Part shown: positions 33,829 to 44,075 of the stretch, piece after piece | How the letters are laid out: each line of letters starts with the position of its first letter | Numbering within the stretch: the stretch's first letter is position 1 | NCBI GenBank assembly: GCA_963851245.1 | Contig: CAWKOH010000003.1 | Coordinates: 372,001-436,000, forward strand | DNA length: 64,000 nucleotides | Direction: 5' to 3' | Source of the DNA: CAWKOH01 sp963851245 | GTDB lineage: Bacteria > Actinomycetota > Acidimicrobiia > Acidimicrobiales > Palsa-688 | Program-made: the position numbers and the translations under genes | Notes under the pieces: model-generated | The model's input: only the letters and a program-made list of their open reading frames with translations | Told to the model about the DNA's origin: nothing | The model's database searches: none

Positions 33829-34624
33829 CTAGCGCAATCTGGAGTGCCAGCGGCCGTCCGTGCCTTCCAGGACGAGGGGTAGGCCGAAGGCGTCGGAAAG
33901 GTTGCGGGCGGTGAGGGTTTCGTGGAGCGGCCCCGCCGCCACCACCCGGCCCCGGCGAAGGAGCAGGACGTGGGTGAACCCCACCGGGATCTCCTCTACG
34001 TGGTGGGTGATCATGACCGCCGGCGGGCTGGCAGGGTCCCGGGCCAGGGCCCCGAGGGTCGCCACCAGGTGCTCCCGGCCGCCCACATCGAGGCCGGCGG
34101 CCGGCTCGTCCAGGAGCAGCAGGGCGGGTTCGCTGATCAGAGCCCGGGCCAGGAGGACGTGCTGGCGCTCCCCGTCGGAGAGGACCCCGAAGGGACGGTC
34201 GACGATGGACTCGAAGCCTGCGTCCGCCAGCAGAGATCGGGCCCGGAACCGTTCGGCTTCGCTGTAGGTGTGCCACCAAGGCTCCAGCGCCCCGTGCAGG
34301 GCCGACACGACCACGTCGGTGGCGGTTATGCCGGGAACCAGCTTCTTGGCGACCGCGGTCGACACCAGGCCAATGTGCTCGCGGAGGCCGGCGCACGTCC
34401 ACGTGACCGAGGCGGTGGCCGAGGATGTCGACCGTCCCCCGGGTGGGGTGCAGGTAGCCGGACGCCAGCTCGAAGAGGGTCGTCTTGCCGGAGCCGTTGG
34501 GGCCGAGCACGACCCAGCGCTCGCCGGGTCCGACCACCCAGTCGATGTCGTGCAGCACTGGGGTGGTGAGCCGGTCGAGGTCGACGCCGTCGAAGCGCAA
34601 CGGGATTGAGGGATCGGCGGGCAT
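33829..34624 (-). CDS. ABC transporter ATP-binding protein (one frameshift)
   Basis: Walker A LGPNGSGKTTLFE, signature LSDGERQHVLLARAL, Walker B LLLLDEPAAGLD and H-loop His in VMITHHVEEIP are all present. A frame change near 34390 splits the Walker A half from the rest. About 265 residues corrected. ATG 34624 is used; ATG 34702 would add 26 residues. No permease gene is adjacent, so the transported substrate is unknown. It is of the YlmA/ModF-like single ATPase type. It is divergent from argS. Confidence 0.86.
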
Positions 34625-34722
34625 GCCGCCGAACGGTAGCGGCGGCCCGCCTGAGACGGCGAACGGAGGTTGGACGACGATCCGGTTTCCCTTTTTCCCC
34701 ATTGACAAGCGACCATGGAGCG

Positions 34723-36481
34723 ATGGCCGGACTCCACGACATCCTCGCCGAGCGCCTGCAGGCAGGCCTTCGACCCCTAGAGCCGGGCGCCGATCCGGTG
34801 GTGCGCCCATCCAACCGGCCCGGGGGTCGACTTCCAGGCCAACGGGGCCATCGCTTTGGCCAAGCGAACCGGCGGCGCACCCCGCCGAGGTGGCCGCCAA
34901 GGTGGTGGCCGCCGCCGAGCTGGACGGGGTCTGCTCGGTTGTCGAGGTCGCGCCGCAGGGCTTCATCAACCTCACCATCGACGACGGCTACCTCGCCGGC
35001 CAGTTGCTCAGAGCCCTGGCCGCCGACCCCCGGCTCGGGGTGCCGAGCCGGCCGCGGCCGCGCAGACGGTCGTCGTCGACTACTCGTCGCCCAACGTGGC
35101 CAAGGAGATGCATGCCGGGTCACCTGCGGACCACGATCATCGGCGACGCCCTGTGCCGGATGCTCGCCTTCGCCGGCCACCGGGTCATCCGGGAGAACCA
35201 CGTCGGGGACTGGGGCACCCCCTTCGGCATGCTCATCGAGCACCTTCTCGACGTGGGCGAGGAGGAAGGCGCCCACGAGCTGTCGGTCGGCGACCTCGAC
35301 GAGTTCTACCGGCAGGCCCGGGCTGCGTTCGACGCCAGCCCGGAGTTCCAGGAGCGCAGCCGCCGGCGGGTGGTGCTGCTCCAGTCGGGCGACCCCGAGA
35401 CCCTGCGGCTGTGGCGGGTCCTGGTCGACCAGAGCGTCGCCTACTTCGAGGAGGTGTACACGAAGCTCGGGGTGCTGCTCACCCCGGACGACGTGGTGGG
35501 GGAGAGCGCCTACAACGACCTGCTCCCGGTGGTGCTCCAGGAACTGGATGACCGGCCGGACTGCTGGTCGAGAGCGACGGCGCCCTGTGCGTGTTCCCGG
35601 CCGGTTACACCAACCGGGAAGGCGAACCACTCCCGCTGATCGTGCAGGAAGTCCGACGGCGGCTACGGCTACGCCGCCTCGGATCTGGCCGCCGTGCGGG
35701 AGCGGTTCGGCCGTCTCGGAGCCGACCTGGCCCTGTACGTGGTCGGAGCCCCACAGGCCCAGCACCTGGCCATGTGTCTTCGACGTCGCCACGCTTGGCC
35801 GGCTGGCATCCCGCGAGGGAGCCGGGCGGTGCACGTCGCGTTCGGGAGCATGCTCGGGGCCGACCGCAAGATGTTCCGGACCCGGGCCGGGGAGTCGGTG
35901 AAGCTGGTCGACCTGCTCGACGAGGCGGTCGCCCGGGCGGCGGCCGCCGTGGCAGGAGAAGAACCCGGACCTGAGCGCCGGCAGAGCGAGACGTCGTGGC
36001 CCGCATGGTCGGCATCGGCGCCGTGAAGTACGCCGACCTGTCCACGGACCGGATCCGTGACTACGTCTTCGACTGGGACCGGATGCTGGCCTTCGAAGGC
36101 AACACCGCGCCCTACCTGCAGTACGCCCGGGTGCGGTGCCTGTCGATATTCCGCCGCGGGGAGGTCGACCCTGAGCCCTACCGCGTGCCGGGCGGTTGCC
36201 GGTCGATGCTCAAGGAGCCGGCCGAGCGGGACCTGGCCCTGGCCCTGGCTGGGTTCGGCCGAGCCCTGGACACGACCCTCGAGACGTGGAGCCCCCACCG
36301 GCTGTGCACGTACCTGTTCGACGTGGCCGGCACCTACACGACCTTCTTCGAGACCTGCCCGGTGCTGAGAGCCGGGGACCTGAGGTGCGCGACAGCCGGC
36401 TGGTGCTGTGCGCGCTCGACGGCGAAAGTTCTGGCCTTGGGGCTCGAGGTGCTGGGCATCGAGGCGCCGGACCGGATGTAG
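34723..36481 (+). pseudogene. argS: Arginyl-tRNA synthetase, many frameshifts
   Basis: Charges tRNA-Arg. The N-terminal domain begins MAGLHDILAERLQ at ATG 34723, and GFINLTIDDGYLAGQLLRAL follows. HAGHLRTTIIGDALCR is the class I HIGH motif; then RENHVGDWGTPFGMLIEHLL, ALYVVGAPQAQHLAM, KYADLSTDRIRDYVFDWDRM and the DALR anticodon domain to LGIEAPDRM. About six to eight frame changes are needed (for example near 34830, 35070, 35120, 35560, 35650, 35780, 35970 and 36385). An essential gene in this state with intact motifs argues for assembly error rather than loss. Confidence 0.88.
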
Positions 36482-36520
36482 AACCGGGCCTGCCGGCGTC
36501 GCCGTCGCCGCGCGCTCGCG

Positions 36521-36526
36521 TAGCCT
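36521..36526 (+). promoter_or_regulatory. -10 hexamer TAGCCT for a leaderless transcript
   Basis: TAGCCT lies 8 nt before ATG 36534. Confidence 0.45.
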
Positions 36527-36533
36527 GCGGCCC

Positions 36534-37316
36534 ATGAGCGACGACGGCACCGTGCGAGTCGAGCGGAACGGAACTGTCACCACGGTCATTCTGAACCGGC
36601 CTGAGGCCCGCAACGCCGTGGACCGGCCCACGGCGGAGGCCCTGGGCGCCGCCTTTCGGGCCTTCGAGGACGATCCCGACGCCGCGGTCGCCGTGCTCTG
36701 GGGTGAGGGTGGGCACTTCTGCGCCGGCGCCGACCTGAAGGCCATGGGCACTCCCCGGGCCAATCGGGTGGACGGCGACGGAGACGGCCCCATGGGGCCC
36801 ACCCGGTTGCGGCTTGCGAAACCGGTTATCGCCGCCGTCAGCGGGTACGCCGTCGCCGGTGGCCTGGAACTGGCCCTGTGGTGCGATCTGCGGGTCGTGG
36901 AAGAGGATGCCGAGTTGGGCGTCTTCTGCCGGCGCTGGGGGGTGCCCCTCGTCGACGGGGGGACAGTGCGCCTACCCCGCCTCATCGGCACCAGCCGGGC
37001 CCTGGATTTGATCCTCACCGGCCGTCCGGTCCACGCCGGGGAGGCCGAGCGCATCGGGCTGGCCAATCGGGTCGTGGCGCCAGGCACGGCCCGGCAGGCG
37101 GCTGAAGTGCTGGCGGCGCAGATCGCGGCCTTTCCGCAGACGTGCCTGCGCCACGACCGACTGTCGGTGCTGGAGCAGGCCGGGCTCACCGAGGAGGACG
37201 CCATGAGAGCCGAGCTCGCCCACGGTCTGGCCTCTCTGGCCAGTCCCGAGATCGCCGACGGGGTTGGCCGCTTCCAGGCGGGGGCCGGTCGACACGGGGC
37301 CTTTCAGGGTCCATAG
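36534..37316 (+). CDS. Enoyl-CoA hydratase/isomerase (crotonase) family protein
   Basis: 260 residues from ATG 36534. VILNRPEARNAVDRP, GGHFCAGADLKAMG, VSGYAVAGGLELALWCDLRV and LGVFCRRWGVPLVDGG are the crotonase landmarks. The first catalytic Glu is present (GGLELAL), but the second is Cys (LGVFCRR). It is one of three crotonases in the window, each with a different catalytic pattern. It is followed 11 nt later by the 2-hydroxyacid dehydrogenase. Confidence 0.9.
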   Translation: MSDDGTVRVERNGTVTTVILNRPEARNAVDRPTAEALGAAFRAFEDDPDAAVAVLWGEGGHFCAGADLKAMGTPRANRVDGDGDGPMGPTRLRLAKPVIAAVSGYAVAGGLELALWCDLRVVEEDAELGVFCRRWGVPLVDGGTVRLPRLIGTSRALDLILTGRPVHAGEAERIGLANRVVAPGTARQAAEVLAAQIAAFPQTCLRHDRLSVLEQAGLTEEDAMRAELAHGLASLASPEIADGVGRFQAGAGRHGAFQGP

Positions 37317-37327
37317 GATCTGAGTTG

Positions 37328-38249
37328 ATGGGCAGCCCCCGGATCGCGATCGGGCCGAAGTCGTCGTCATTCGCCGAGGACGCCGTCCGGGCCGGAGGGG
37401 GTCACGTGACGAAGCTGGGCGAGCCGGCTGAAGCCCTGGTCTGGCTATCCGCCCACGAGACCGACTGCCTGCGGGAGGTTCTGGACGCCCAGCCGGAGAT
37501 TCGTTGGGTGCAGCTACCCTTCGCCGGCGTCGAGAATGTGGCCGAGGCCGGTGTCCTCGACCCCGGTCGTCAATGGTCGAGCGCCAAGGGGTCCTACGCC
37601 GAGCCGGTGGCCGAGCACGCCCTCATGCTGGCCCTGGCCGGACTGCGCCATCTGCCCGAGAGGATCAGGGCCCGTTCGTGGGGCGCCCCGGCCGGCACCT
37701 CGCTCTACGGCGCGCGAGGTGACCATCCTCGGTGGGGGAGGGATCGCCGCCGAGCTCCTGCGGCTCCTCGGCCCCTTCGGGGTGGAGGCGACGGTCGTGC
37801 GCCGTCAGGATCAACCCGTGGGCGGGGCCGCCCGCACCCTGACCATGGACCGTCTCGAACAGGCCCTCAGCGGAGCGCTGGTCGTTTTCCTGGCCCTGGC
37901 CCTGACACCCGATACCACCGGGATCATCGGACGGCGTCAGCTCGAGGTGATGGATGAGCGGGCCTGGCTGGTCAACGTGGCCCGCGGCCGCCACGTCGAC
38001 ACCGACGCCCTGGTACACGCTTTGCACCGGGGGACCATCGCCGGGGCCGGCCTCGACGTCACCGACCCCGAGCCCCTCCCCGACGGGCACCCGCTCTGGA
38101 CGACCGCCAACTGCATCATCACCCCGCATACGGCCGATACCTGGGAGATGATCGTTCCCCTGCTGGCCGCCCGGATCAGAGCCAACGTGGCCCACTTCGT
38201 CGCCGGGGAGCCGCTCGAGGGATCGGTAGATCCGGCTTCGGGGTACTGA
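37328..38249 (+). CDS. D-isomer-specific 2-hydroxyacid dehydrogenase, NAD-binding (one frameshift)
   Basis: NAD(P)-dependent oxidoreductase of the phosphoglycerate/glyoxylate reductase family. ATG 37328 begins MGSPRIAIGPKSSSF. The Rossmann motif VTILGGGGIAAE follows the frame change near 37715. Catalytic residues are Arg in VNVARGRHVD, Glu in GLDVTDPEPLPDGHPLW, and His in ITPHTADT. Corrected length is about 306 residues. Substrate is not evident. It lies 4 nt upstream of the threonine-synthase-like gene, so the two probably share a transcript. Confidence 0.87.
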
Positions 38250-38253
38250 GCTC

Positions 38254-39270
38254 GTGCCCCGGCGGGGGTGGATCGAGCGCTGCACCCGCTGCGGTCGGGC
38301 CTGGGCCCTGACCGACCGCAGGTGGCGATGCACCTGCCATGGACTTCTTGACCTGCAAGGTCCGTTCGGCGAGCCCCCTTCCTGGGCCGAATGGCGGGAG
38401 GAGCCGACACCCGTCCGCGAGGTCGGATCCGGCCTGTGGTTGAAGATGGAGCAGATGCTGCCGACCGGCTCGTTCAAGGCGAGGGGGGCGTCGTCCATGC
38501 TCGGCCTGGCGGCCGCCATCGGGGAGAGTTCGGTCGTGGTCGACAGCAGCGGCAACGCCGGTCGGGCCGTGGCCGCTTACGCCGCCCGGGCCGGGCTCGA
38601 GGCCACGGTGTTCGTACCCGCTTCCAGCGACCCGGCCAAGGTGGAGGCCATCCGGGCTCTGGGGGCTCGTGTGCTCGAGGTTCCGGGCGGCCGATCGGCC
38701 GCGGCTCGGGCCGCGGTCGAGGCGCTCGGGCCGGAGCGATCGGAGCCTGGTAGCTCTCCCTGGTATGCCAGTCACGTGTTCCAGCCGGCCTTCCACCTCG
38801 GCATCAAAGCCCTGGCCTACGAACTGCACGAGCAGGTCGGGGGATCCCTCGGCACGGTCGTGGTGCCCGCCGGGAACGGCACTCTGGTCATCGGCCTCTG
38901 GCTGGGCTTTCGGGAACTGTTGGCGACCGGACACCGGTCGGACCTGCCCGAGATAGTTGCGGTCCAGTCCGAACGGTGTGCGCCCCTGGCCGGCCTGGCG
39001 CTGGGGGGACCGACTGCGGCGGTGGGCATAGCCATCCCGGACCCGCCCCGAGCCGGCCCGGTGCGGGCCGCCCTGATGGCCAGCGGGGGGAGGGTGGTGA
39101 CCGCCCCCGAGGTGGACCTGGGCCCGGCCCGGGCCGATCTGCAGGAGATGGGCGTCGACGTCGAGCCCACCGCCGCGGCGGTATGGGCGGCCTGGCGTCG
39201 GGGCCGTGGCCCGATCGACGGCCTCCGGCCCGGTTCCGGTGATGTGGTCCTGGTTCTGACCGGGCGCTGA
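38254..39270 (+). CDS. Threonine synthase-like PLP enzyme with N-terminal zinc ribbon
   Basis: Fold-type II PLP enzyme. N-terminal ribbon ERCTRCGRAW...RCTCHG binds zinc in many threonine synthases. PTGSFKARGASSML holds the Schiff-base Lys, and SSGNAGRAVAAYAARAG is the phosphate-side Ser/Asn loop. VVVPAGNGTLVIGLWLGF is the Gly-rich PLP-phosphate loop. 338 residues, somewhat short for threonine synthase, so it may instead be a threonine dehydratase or cysteine-synthase-like enzyme. GTG start, 4 nt after the previous stop. Confidence 0.82.
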   Translation: MPRRGWIERCTRCGRAWALTDRRWRCTCHGLLDLQGPFGEPPSWAEWREEPTPVREVGSGLWLKMEQMLPTGSFKARGASSMLGLAAAIGESSVVVDSSGNAGRAVAAYAARAGLEATVFVPASSDPAKVEAIRALGARVLEVPGGRSAAARAAVEALGPERSEPGSSPWYASHVFQPAFHLGIKALAYELHEQVGGSLGTVVVPAGNGTLVIGLWLGFRELLATGHRSDLPEIVAVQSERCAPLAGLALGGPTAAVGIAIPDPPRAGPVRAALMASGGRVVTAPEVDLGPARADLQEMGVDVEPTAAAVWAAWRRGRGPIDGLRPGSGDVVLVLTGR

Positions 39271-39306
39271 AGCGGCCGGGTCGGGCGGCCGCGCCCCGAC
39301 CCGGGC

Positions 39307-41950
39307 TCAGCCGTCGAGGCTGACTGCGTCCAGGCGGGCGGTGGCGATACCCCAGGCTCGCAGCGGGAAGCGCTGGCGCCATCGTTCCTGCTCCCGGCCG
39401 AGCAGGTCGACCAGGCAACCCTGATGCCCGGGGATGCGCACGGTGATCGTGTCGTCGCTGGGGTTGAAGACCCGGAGCTCCAGGTGACCGTCCTGGCGCC
39501 GGAGCGACGACACTTCGCCTCCTTCGACTGTCAGCCGGCTCCCGGACGGGGGCAGCTTGCCGTCGCCGTTCCCGTCCGCCACCAGCATCGGGTTCCACGC
39601 TTGATCGGCCAGGGCGTAGGGATCGTCGTCGCCTACCGCTACCGCGTAACGGACCCGGTGAGGACCCAGAAGCTGGGCGTCGGTCACCGCCAAGGGCGGC
39701 CCCGCCGCGTTCGGCCGGTAGGCCGGAGCGGGCCGGGACAGGACACCGATTGCGCGCAACAAGGTCAGTGCCAGGGCCCTCCCTCCGTCGATCAGCTCGT
39801 ACTCGAGGAGACCGTCGTGGGTGAGGGTCAACGCTCCGGCCCGCACGAACCTACGGGACGGATAGGTGGCCAGCGCCATCTCGTGCGGCCCCCCTTCGGG
39901 TGCGCCTCGCTCGACAGTCGCGAATGCGCACTCCGCCACGGTGCGGTCGACGGGCTCCGGTAAGGGGAAGACGGTCCGCAGGCGGTGGTCCCGGCACCGG
40001 TTGTCCAGGGTGGCGACGACCCGCACCAAGCGCTCGCCGGCTCGCAGCTCGATTTCGGTTGTGACGTCGACCGTTTCGAGGCCGATGCGCTGACCTGTGG
40101 CCACCCGCTGTGGCCACTGATAGCGGCGCCGCACCTGCAGGACGCCCCGGACCGGCCCCGGCTCCAGGAGTTCGACGGCGACAGTCTCGGGACGGTCCAC
40201 GAGGACGTCGGCGGCGGGGGGCGAGTAGTTGTAGGTGTCGCCCTCGTCGCCCCCCTCGATCAGCCGGTCGAGACCTGCAAGCCCGTCGACGGAAAAGGTT
40301 CCGACGTCAAGATCCACCTCAACCCGGGTCAGAGCATTGTCCAGCCAGTTTGGACCGCCTCGGACGGGGGCCACCTCGAGGGCGGCGGGTTCCCAGACCG
40401 ACCATCCGTACCCCGGCACCGGACCGGCCCGTACTGCGATCCGCTGGCTGGCGGCGCGGTGGACCACCACCCGCAGGGGCTGGGCGCCCCCGGCGCCAGC
40501 CTGGGCCCAGGCCTCGGCCATGGTCGACGCGACCTGTGGGGACGCTCGCCGGGCCGGGTCCTGGTGCGACCGTCAGGACCACCCCGTCGGCGCCGGCGTC
40601 TATTTGCAGCTCGTCACAACGGCCGTCCGGGCCCAGCCAGCCGTCGCGGGCGAGGCCTCCCAGAATCTCGGCCAGGTCGGCGCCGCGGCCGGTCCTTTCC
40701 TCGGTGGCGGCCGGGGTGGCAGCCAGTAGCTGCGCTCCCGCCGGCACGTGGGCTCCCGGCCAGTCGAGCTCCACGACCCCGGCGCGGCTGCGGGCACCCG
40801 GATTCACCACCACCGGTCCCCTCCGATCGGTCGCCACCCCGGCGATCGCCAGCGCCTGCCTGATGACTTCGGCTCCCAGGGCGGCCGCTTGGTCGTAGCG
40901 GTGCTTCACCGCTCGCCCCACCTCGTCAGCGGAGCAGGCGCAGATGGAGTCGTGGGCCGAGTTCCTGATCATCTCGAGCCAGGCTCGATCGAGCAGATCC
41001 CCGGGCCACAGCTCAGGTGGCAGCCACAGCGCCGCGAGCGGTTCGGCCAGCTGCTCTATGGTCCGTTCCGCCGCGGCCGCCCCCACCTTGATGTCCACCC
41101 GGTTCGAAGCCACCCCCATCAGCAGGTTGGCGCGTGCCCCGCTGCGGAGTTCGCCGTACCAGCCCGGCAAGCCGCCGGCCGGCAGCGAGCAGAGGTACTC
41201 GCCCAGGGATACTGGCACGAACTCGTATCGGTCTTGCCGGCGGTTGGCGGCGTCGAGCAACTTCGGCATGTGCTGTTGCGGGCCGTGCTGGTCCCCCCCG
41301 TTCATCAGCAGCAGGGGATGGGAAGGCTCACCAAGAAAGCGGGCTACCTCTGCCTCGTGGGCTTCCACGTGGCGGAGAAGGTCCTGCGGATCCTTCGGCA
41401 GCACCGCCCCATTGGCGTAGCCGACGGGCAGATACTCGGCCCTCACAGTGCTTCCGTCCGGGGCGGTCCAGGAGAAGCCCGTCCGGTCCACGGCGGCGGG
41501 AACGCCCCTCCACAGCACGGCGTGATGCAATCCGGCTTGGGCCAGGATCTGGGGCATCTGGCCCACGTGCCCGAACATGTCGGGCAGATAGCCGACCGGC
41601 TGTGCCCCGCCGAATGCGGCCGCTTTCCGCCAGCCGAGCTGAAGGTTCCTCACGATGGTTTCCGCCGAAACGCAGAACTCGTCCATGAGGACATACCACG
41701 GTCCCATGGCCAGCCGGCCCGCCAGCGCCAGGTTCACCAACCTGGGCCTGGCTTCGGGGCGCAGCTCCAGGAAGTCGTCGATCACCGCCATCTGGCCGTC
41801 GAGAAGGAACTGCACGAAGGCCGGATCGCGATCGAGGACGGCCAGCAGCTCCTCCATCATGGCGACCAGGCGAACCTGGAAAATCTCGAACGGGAGGTGC
41901 CACTCCCGGTCCCAGTGGGTGTGGGCGACGACAGCCACCTTGCGCGACAC
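39307..41950 (-). CDS. Glycoside hydrolase family 38 alpha-mannosidase (one frameshift)
   Basis: Zinc-dependent alpha-mannosidase. HTHWDREWHLPFE (zinc His and Asp) is at the N-terminus, YLPDMFGHVGQMPQIL carries the nucleophile Asp, NGGDQHGPQQH contributes a zinc His, and RNSAHDSICACSADEV is conserved. The C-terminal beta domains are RGGPNWLDNALTRVEVDLDV to TLTHDGLLEYELIDGGRALA. A frame change near 40555 splits the protein; corrected length is about 880 residues, normal for the family. There is no signal peptide, so it acts in the cytoplasm on oligosaccharides. No sugar transporter is adjacent. Confidence 0.9.
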
Positions 41951-41987
41951 GAATGGTCAGAGTACGCAGCGCCACCGTCGTGCGTGC

Positions 41988-41993
41988 TACCTT
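41988..41993 (+). promoter_or_regulatory. Candidate -10 (TACCTT) of the cold shock gene
   Basis: TACCTT would give a leader of about 110 nt before GTG 42112. Long leaders are typical of cold shock mRNAs. The leader contains a CGGC-TTCG-GCCG hairpin. Confidence 0.35.
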
Positions 41994-42111
41994 CTCGCCT
42001 CGAGGGTAGTGCGACGTACAGAAGCAGATCCCTCTTCCGGCTTCGGCCGGAGGCCGCCGGTCCCGTCCTTTTGGGCGAGGTTCGGTCCGGCCAGGAAAGG
42101 AGGGATTGCTT

Positions 42112-42315
42112 GTGGCGACCGGAACGGTCAAGTGGTTCAACTCGGAGAAGGGGTACGGCTTCATCTCCCAGGAAAGCGGGCCCGACGTCTTCGTGCACTT
42201 CAGTGCTATCGAGGGCAGCGGGTACCGGAATCTCGAGGAGAACGACAAGGTCGAATTCGAGGTGAACCAGGGCCCCAAGGGGCTCCAGGCCGCCAACGTG
42301 AGACGCCTGGGCTGA
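42112..42315 (+). CDS. Cold shock protein (CspA family)
   Basis: 67 residues. The cold shock domain has both RNA-binding motifs: VKWFNSEKGYGFIS (RNP1) and DVFVHFSAI (RNP2). GTG 42112 is preceded by AAAGGAGGG at good spacing; the TTG at 42106 is not needed. It acts as a single-stranded nucleic acid chaperone. A short perfect hairpin spans the stop codon (42306-42328) and a terminator follows at 42338. Confidence 0.97.
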   Translation: MATGTVKWFNSEKGYGFISQESGPDVFVHFSAIEGSGYRNLEENDKVEFEVNQGPKGLQAANVRRLG

Positions 42316-42337
42316 GATCCAGCCCAGGGCAACTGAT

Positions 42338-42368
42338 GGGCCCCGCGGGGATCGTCTCCGTGGGGCCC
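42338..42368 (+). terminator. Intrinsic terminator after the cold shock gene
   Basis: A 14-bp stem, GGGCCCCGCGGGGA against TCTCCGTGGGGCCC, with a TCG loop and a few G-U pairs, is followed by CTTCGTTTG. The T-run is weak, as is common in high-GC genomes. Confidence 0.75.
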
Positions 42369-42431
42369 CTTCGTTTGCGCCCGCTCTCGGGACCGCTTCG
42401 GCGGCCCCTCGACATCCGTACCTGACCCGAC

Positions 42432-43334
42432 CTAAGCGTCGAGGTCGAACGCGACGCGCTCGGGATGCGAGTAGATATTGAACGTCTCGCCGCGGACGAA
42501 GGCCAGCACGGCGACCCCCAGACGGTCGGCTGCCTCGACGGCCAGGCTCGACGGAGCCGAGACCGCCGCGATGGTGCCGATTCCCCCTACCGCGGCCTTC
42601 TGCACTATCTCGAAGCTGACCCGACCTGAGACCATCAGCACCGACCCGGCGAGGGCCAAGGCCGGCTCGCCAGAGGCCTTGACGACACGGGGGTCGAGCA
42701 CAGTCGCGCCGATGACCTTGTCGACCGCGTTGTGGCGCCCCACGTCCTCGCGCGCGCACCACAACTCACCGCAGGACCCGAACAAACCGGCCGCATGCAG
42801 GCCCCCGGTGCGGGCGAAGGCCTGTTGGGCCTGTCGCAAGCGGTCGGGGAGGAGCGTGATCACCGGGGCCGGGACCGGCGCCGCCTGCGGCACGGCTGCG
42901 CAGAACACCTCGACCTCATCGATGGAGGACTTCCCGCACACTCCGCAACTGGCCGTGGCCGCAAAGCGCCGGGCCGGTCGGGAGGGCTGCCACGGGTGAT
43001 GAAGCCGGACTGAGACGGTGTTGTGGCGACTGCTTGTCAGATCAGAGCCGGCTGGCAAGCGTGAGCCGGTCGGGCCCGCCGCCGCGTCGCAATAGCTGAC
43101 TGCAGCCACACCGGTCCGATCGGTGACGCCTTCGGTCAGGACGAACCCGGCGGCCAGGGCGAAGTCGTGTCCAGGTGTCCTCATGGTCACCGCGAGCGGT
43201 TGCGGGTCCTGGCCCGGGCCCCCAACGCGGATCTCCAAGGGCTCTTCTGTAGCCAGGTGCTCGGGGAGCTCGGCCCGGTGCCCGGGCCGGACCTTGATGG
43301 CACGGACGACGGTGACGCTGGTTGGATTCCTCAC
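42432..43334 (-). CDS. fdhD: FdhD sulfurtransferase for molybdenum enzymes
   Basis: Transfers sulfur to the molybdenum cofactor of formate dehydrogenase. Visible: RTPGHDFALAAGFVLTEGV, RFAATASCGVCGKSS with the CxxC that carries the persulfide, RTGGLHAAGLF, CAREDVGRHNAVDKVIGA and SGRVSFEIVQKAAVGG. GTG 43334 overlaps the mobA stop (GTGA). The open frame upstream to 43535 is a mobA shadow. About 300 residues. No formate dehydrogenase gene is present in the window. Confidence 0.95.
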   Translation of the reverse strand: MRNPTSVTVVRAIKVRPGHRAELPEHLATEEPLEIRVGGPGQDPQPLAVTMRTPGHDFALAAGFVLTEGVTDRTGVAAVSYCDAAAGPTGSRLPAGSDLTSSRHNTVSVRLHHPWQPSRPARRFAATASCGVCGKSSIDEVEVFCAAVPQAAPVPAPVITLLPDRLRQAQQAFARTGGLHAAGLFGSCGELWCAREDVGRHNAVDKVIGATVLDPRVVKASGEPALALAGSVLMVSGRVSFEIVQKAAVGGIGTIAAVSAPSSLAVEAADRLGVAVLAFVRGETFNIYSHPERVAFDLDA

Positions 43335-43945
43335 CTCGGGCCTGATTTCTCCGCCCCGCCGTAGGCGACCGCCGTCTTCCCGTGTGCCTGCTCTAGGTCG
43401 GATGGGGTGTCCACGTCCAGCAGCGCGAAGGAGTGTCCGGCCGCCGCTTGCCATTCTTCGGGCAGGGCGGTCCGGGGCTCGATGGCCGCCATCAGCTCCC
43501 TCATGGCCCGGGCGCCGGCCCCGTACAGCGCGCACGCCGTATCAAGGTCGGCGGCCTGGTAGCGAGCGCACAGCATCTGAGGCTGCCGGCCGTCGGAAGG
43601 GATGACCGAGCGCCTCGAGGGATGGCCGGCCAGCCACCGAAGCAGGCCATCCGAGAGGAAGGGGAGATCGGTCGCCAGCACCAGAGTTGGTCCTACCCAT
43701 GAGCGTCTCTTCAGTTCGGTCCAACCGAACGCGACCGCCGCCAGGGGGCCCTGGCCGGGCACCGGGTCCGCGATGTGGGCCAGGGTCGAGCAGCCCCGGC
43801 CCACTTCTATGGATGGATCGGCGACTGATCGCAGGAGGCGGGCGGTGCGCTCGGCCAGGGGGCCGTCCCCCACGTCGAGGCCGGATTTGTCGATCCCGAG
43901 CCGGCGACTGGCGCCGCCGGTGAGAAGCATTCCGGCCACTTTCAC
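43331..43945 (-). CDS. mobA: Molybdenum cofactor guanylyltransferase
   Basis: Adds GMP to molybdopterin. The nucleotide-binding motif GMLLTGGASRRLGIDKSGL is at the N-terminus. VLATDLPFLSDGLLRWLAG carries the Mg-binding Asp. About 204 residues from GTG 43945; an ATG at 43984 would add 13 residues. Translationally coupled to fdhD downstream, which supports a joint role in maturing a molybdo-bis(guanine dinucleotide) enzyme. Confidence 0.92.
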   Translation of the reverse strand: MKVAGMLLTGGASRRLGIDKSGLDVGDGPLAERTARLLRSVADPSIEVGRGCSTLAHIADPVPGQGPLAAVAFGWTELKRRSWVGPTLVLATDLPFLSDGLLRWLAGHPSRRSVIPSDGRQPQMLCARYQAADLDTACALYGAGARAMRELMAAIEPRTALPEEWQAAAGHSFALLDVDTPSDLEQAHGKTAVAYGGAEKSGPR

Positions 43946-44062
43946 GAGCCCATTGTGACCGCTTCGGTCACAATCCCTCTCCATTCCTACCGATACGCCC
44001 GAAAATGCCCGTTCCTGGGCGATTCTCCTCTCTGGTATCTCAAGGGTCGGCCCCCACGCGCC

Positions 44063-44068
44063 GATAAT
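44063..44068 (+). promoter_or_regulatory. -10 hexamer GATAAT for a leaderless transcript
   Basis: GATAAT lies 8 nt before GTG 44076 and would start transcription at or next to the start codon of the membrane protein / diguanylate cyclase pair. Confidence 0.5.
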
Positions 44069-44075
44069 CTTCGCG

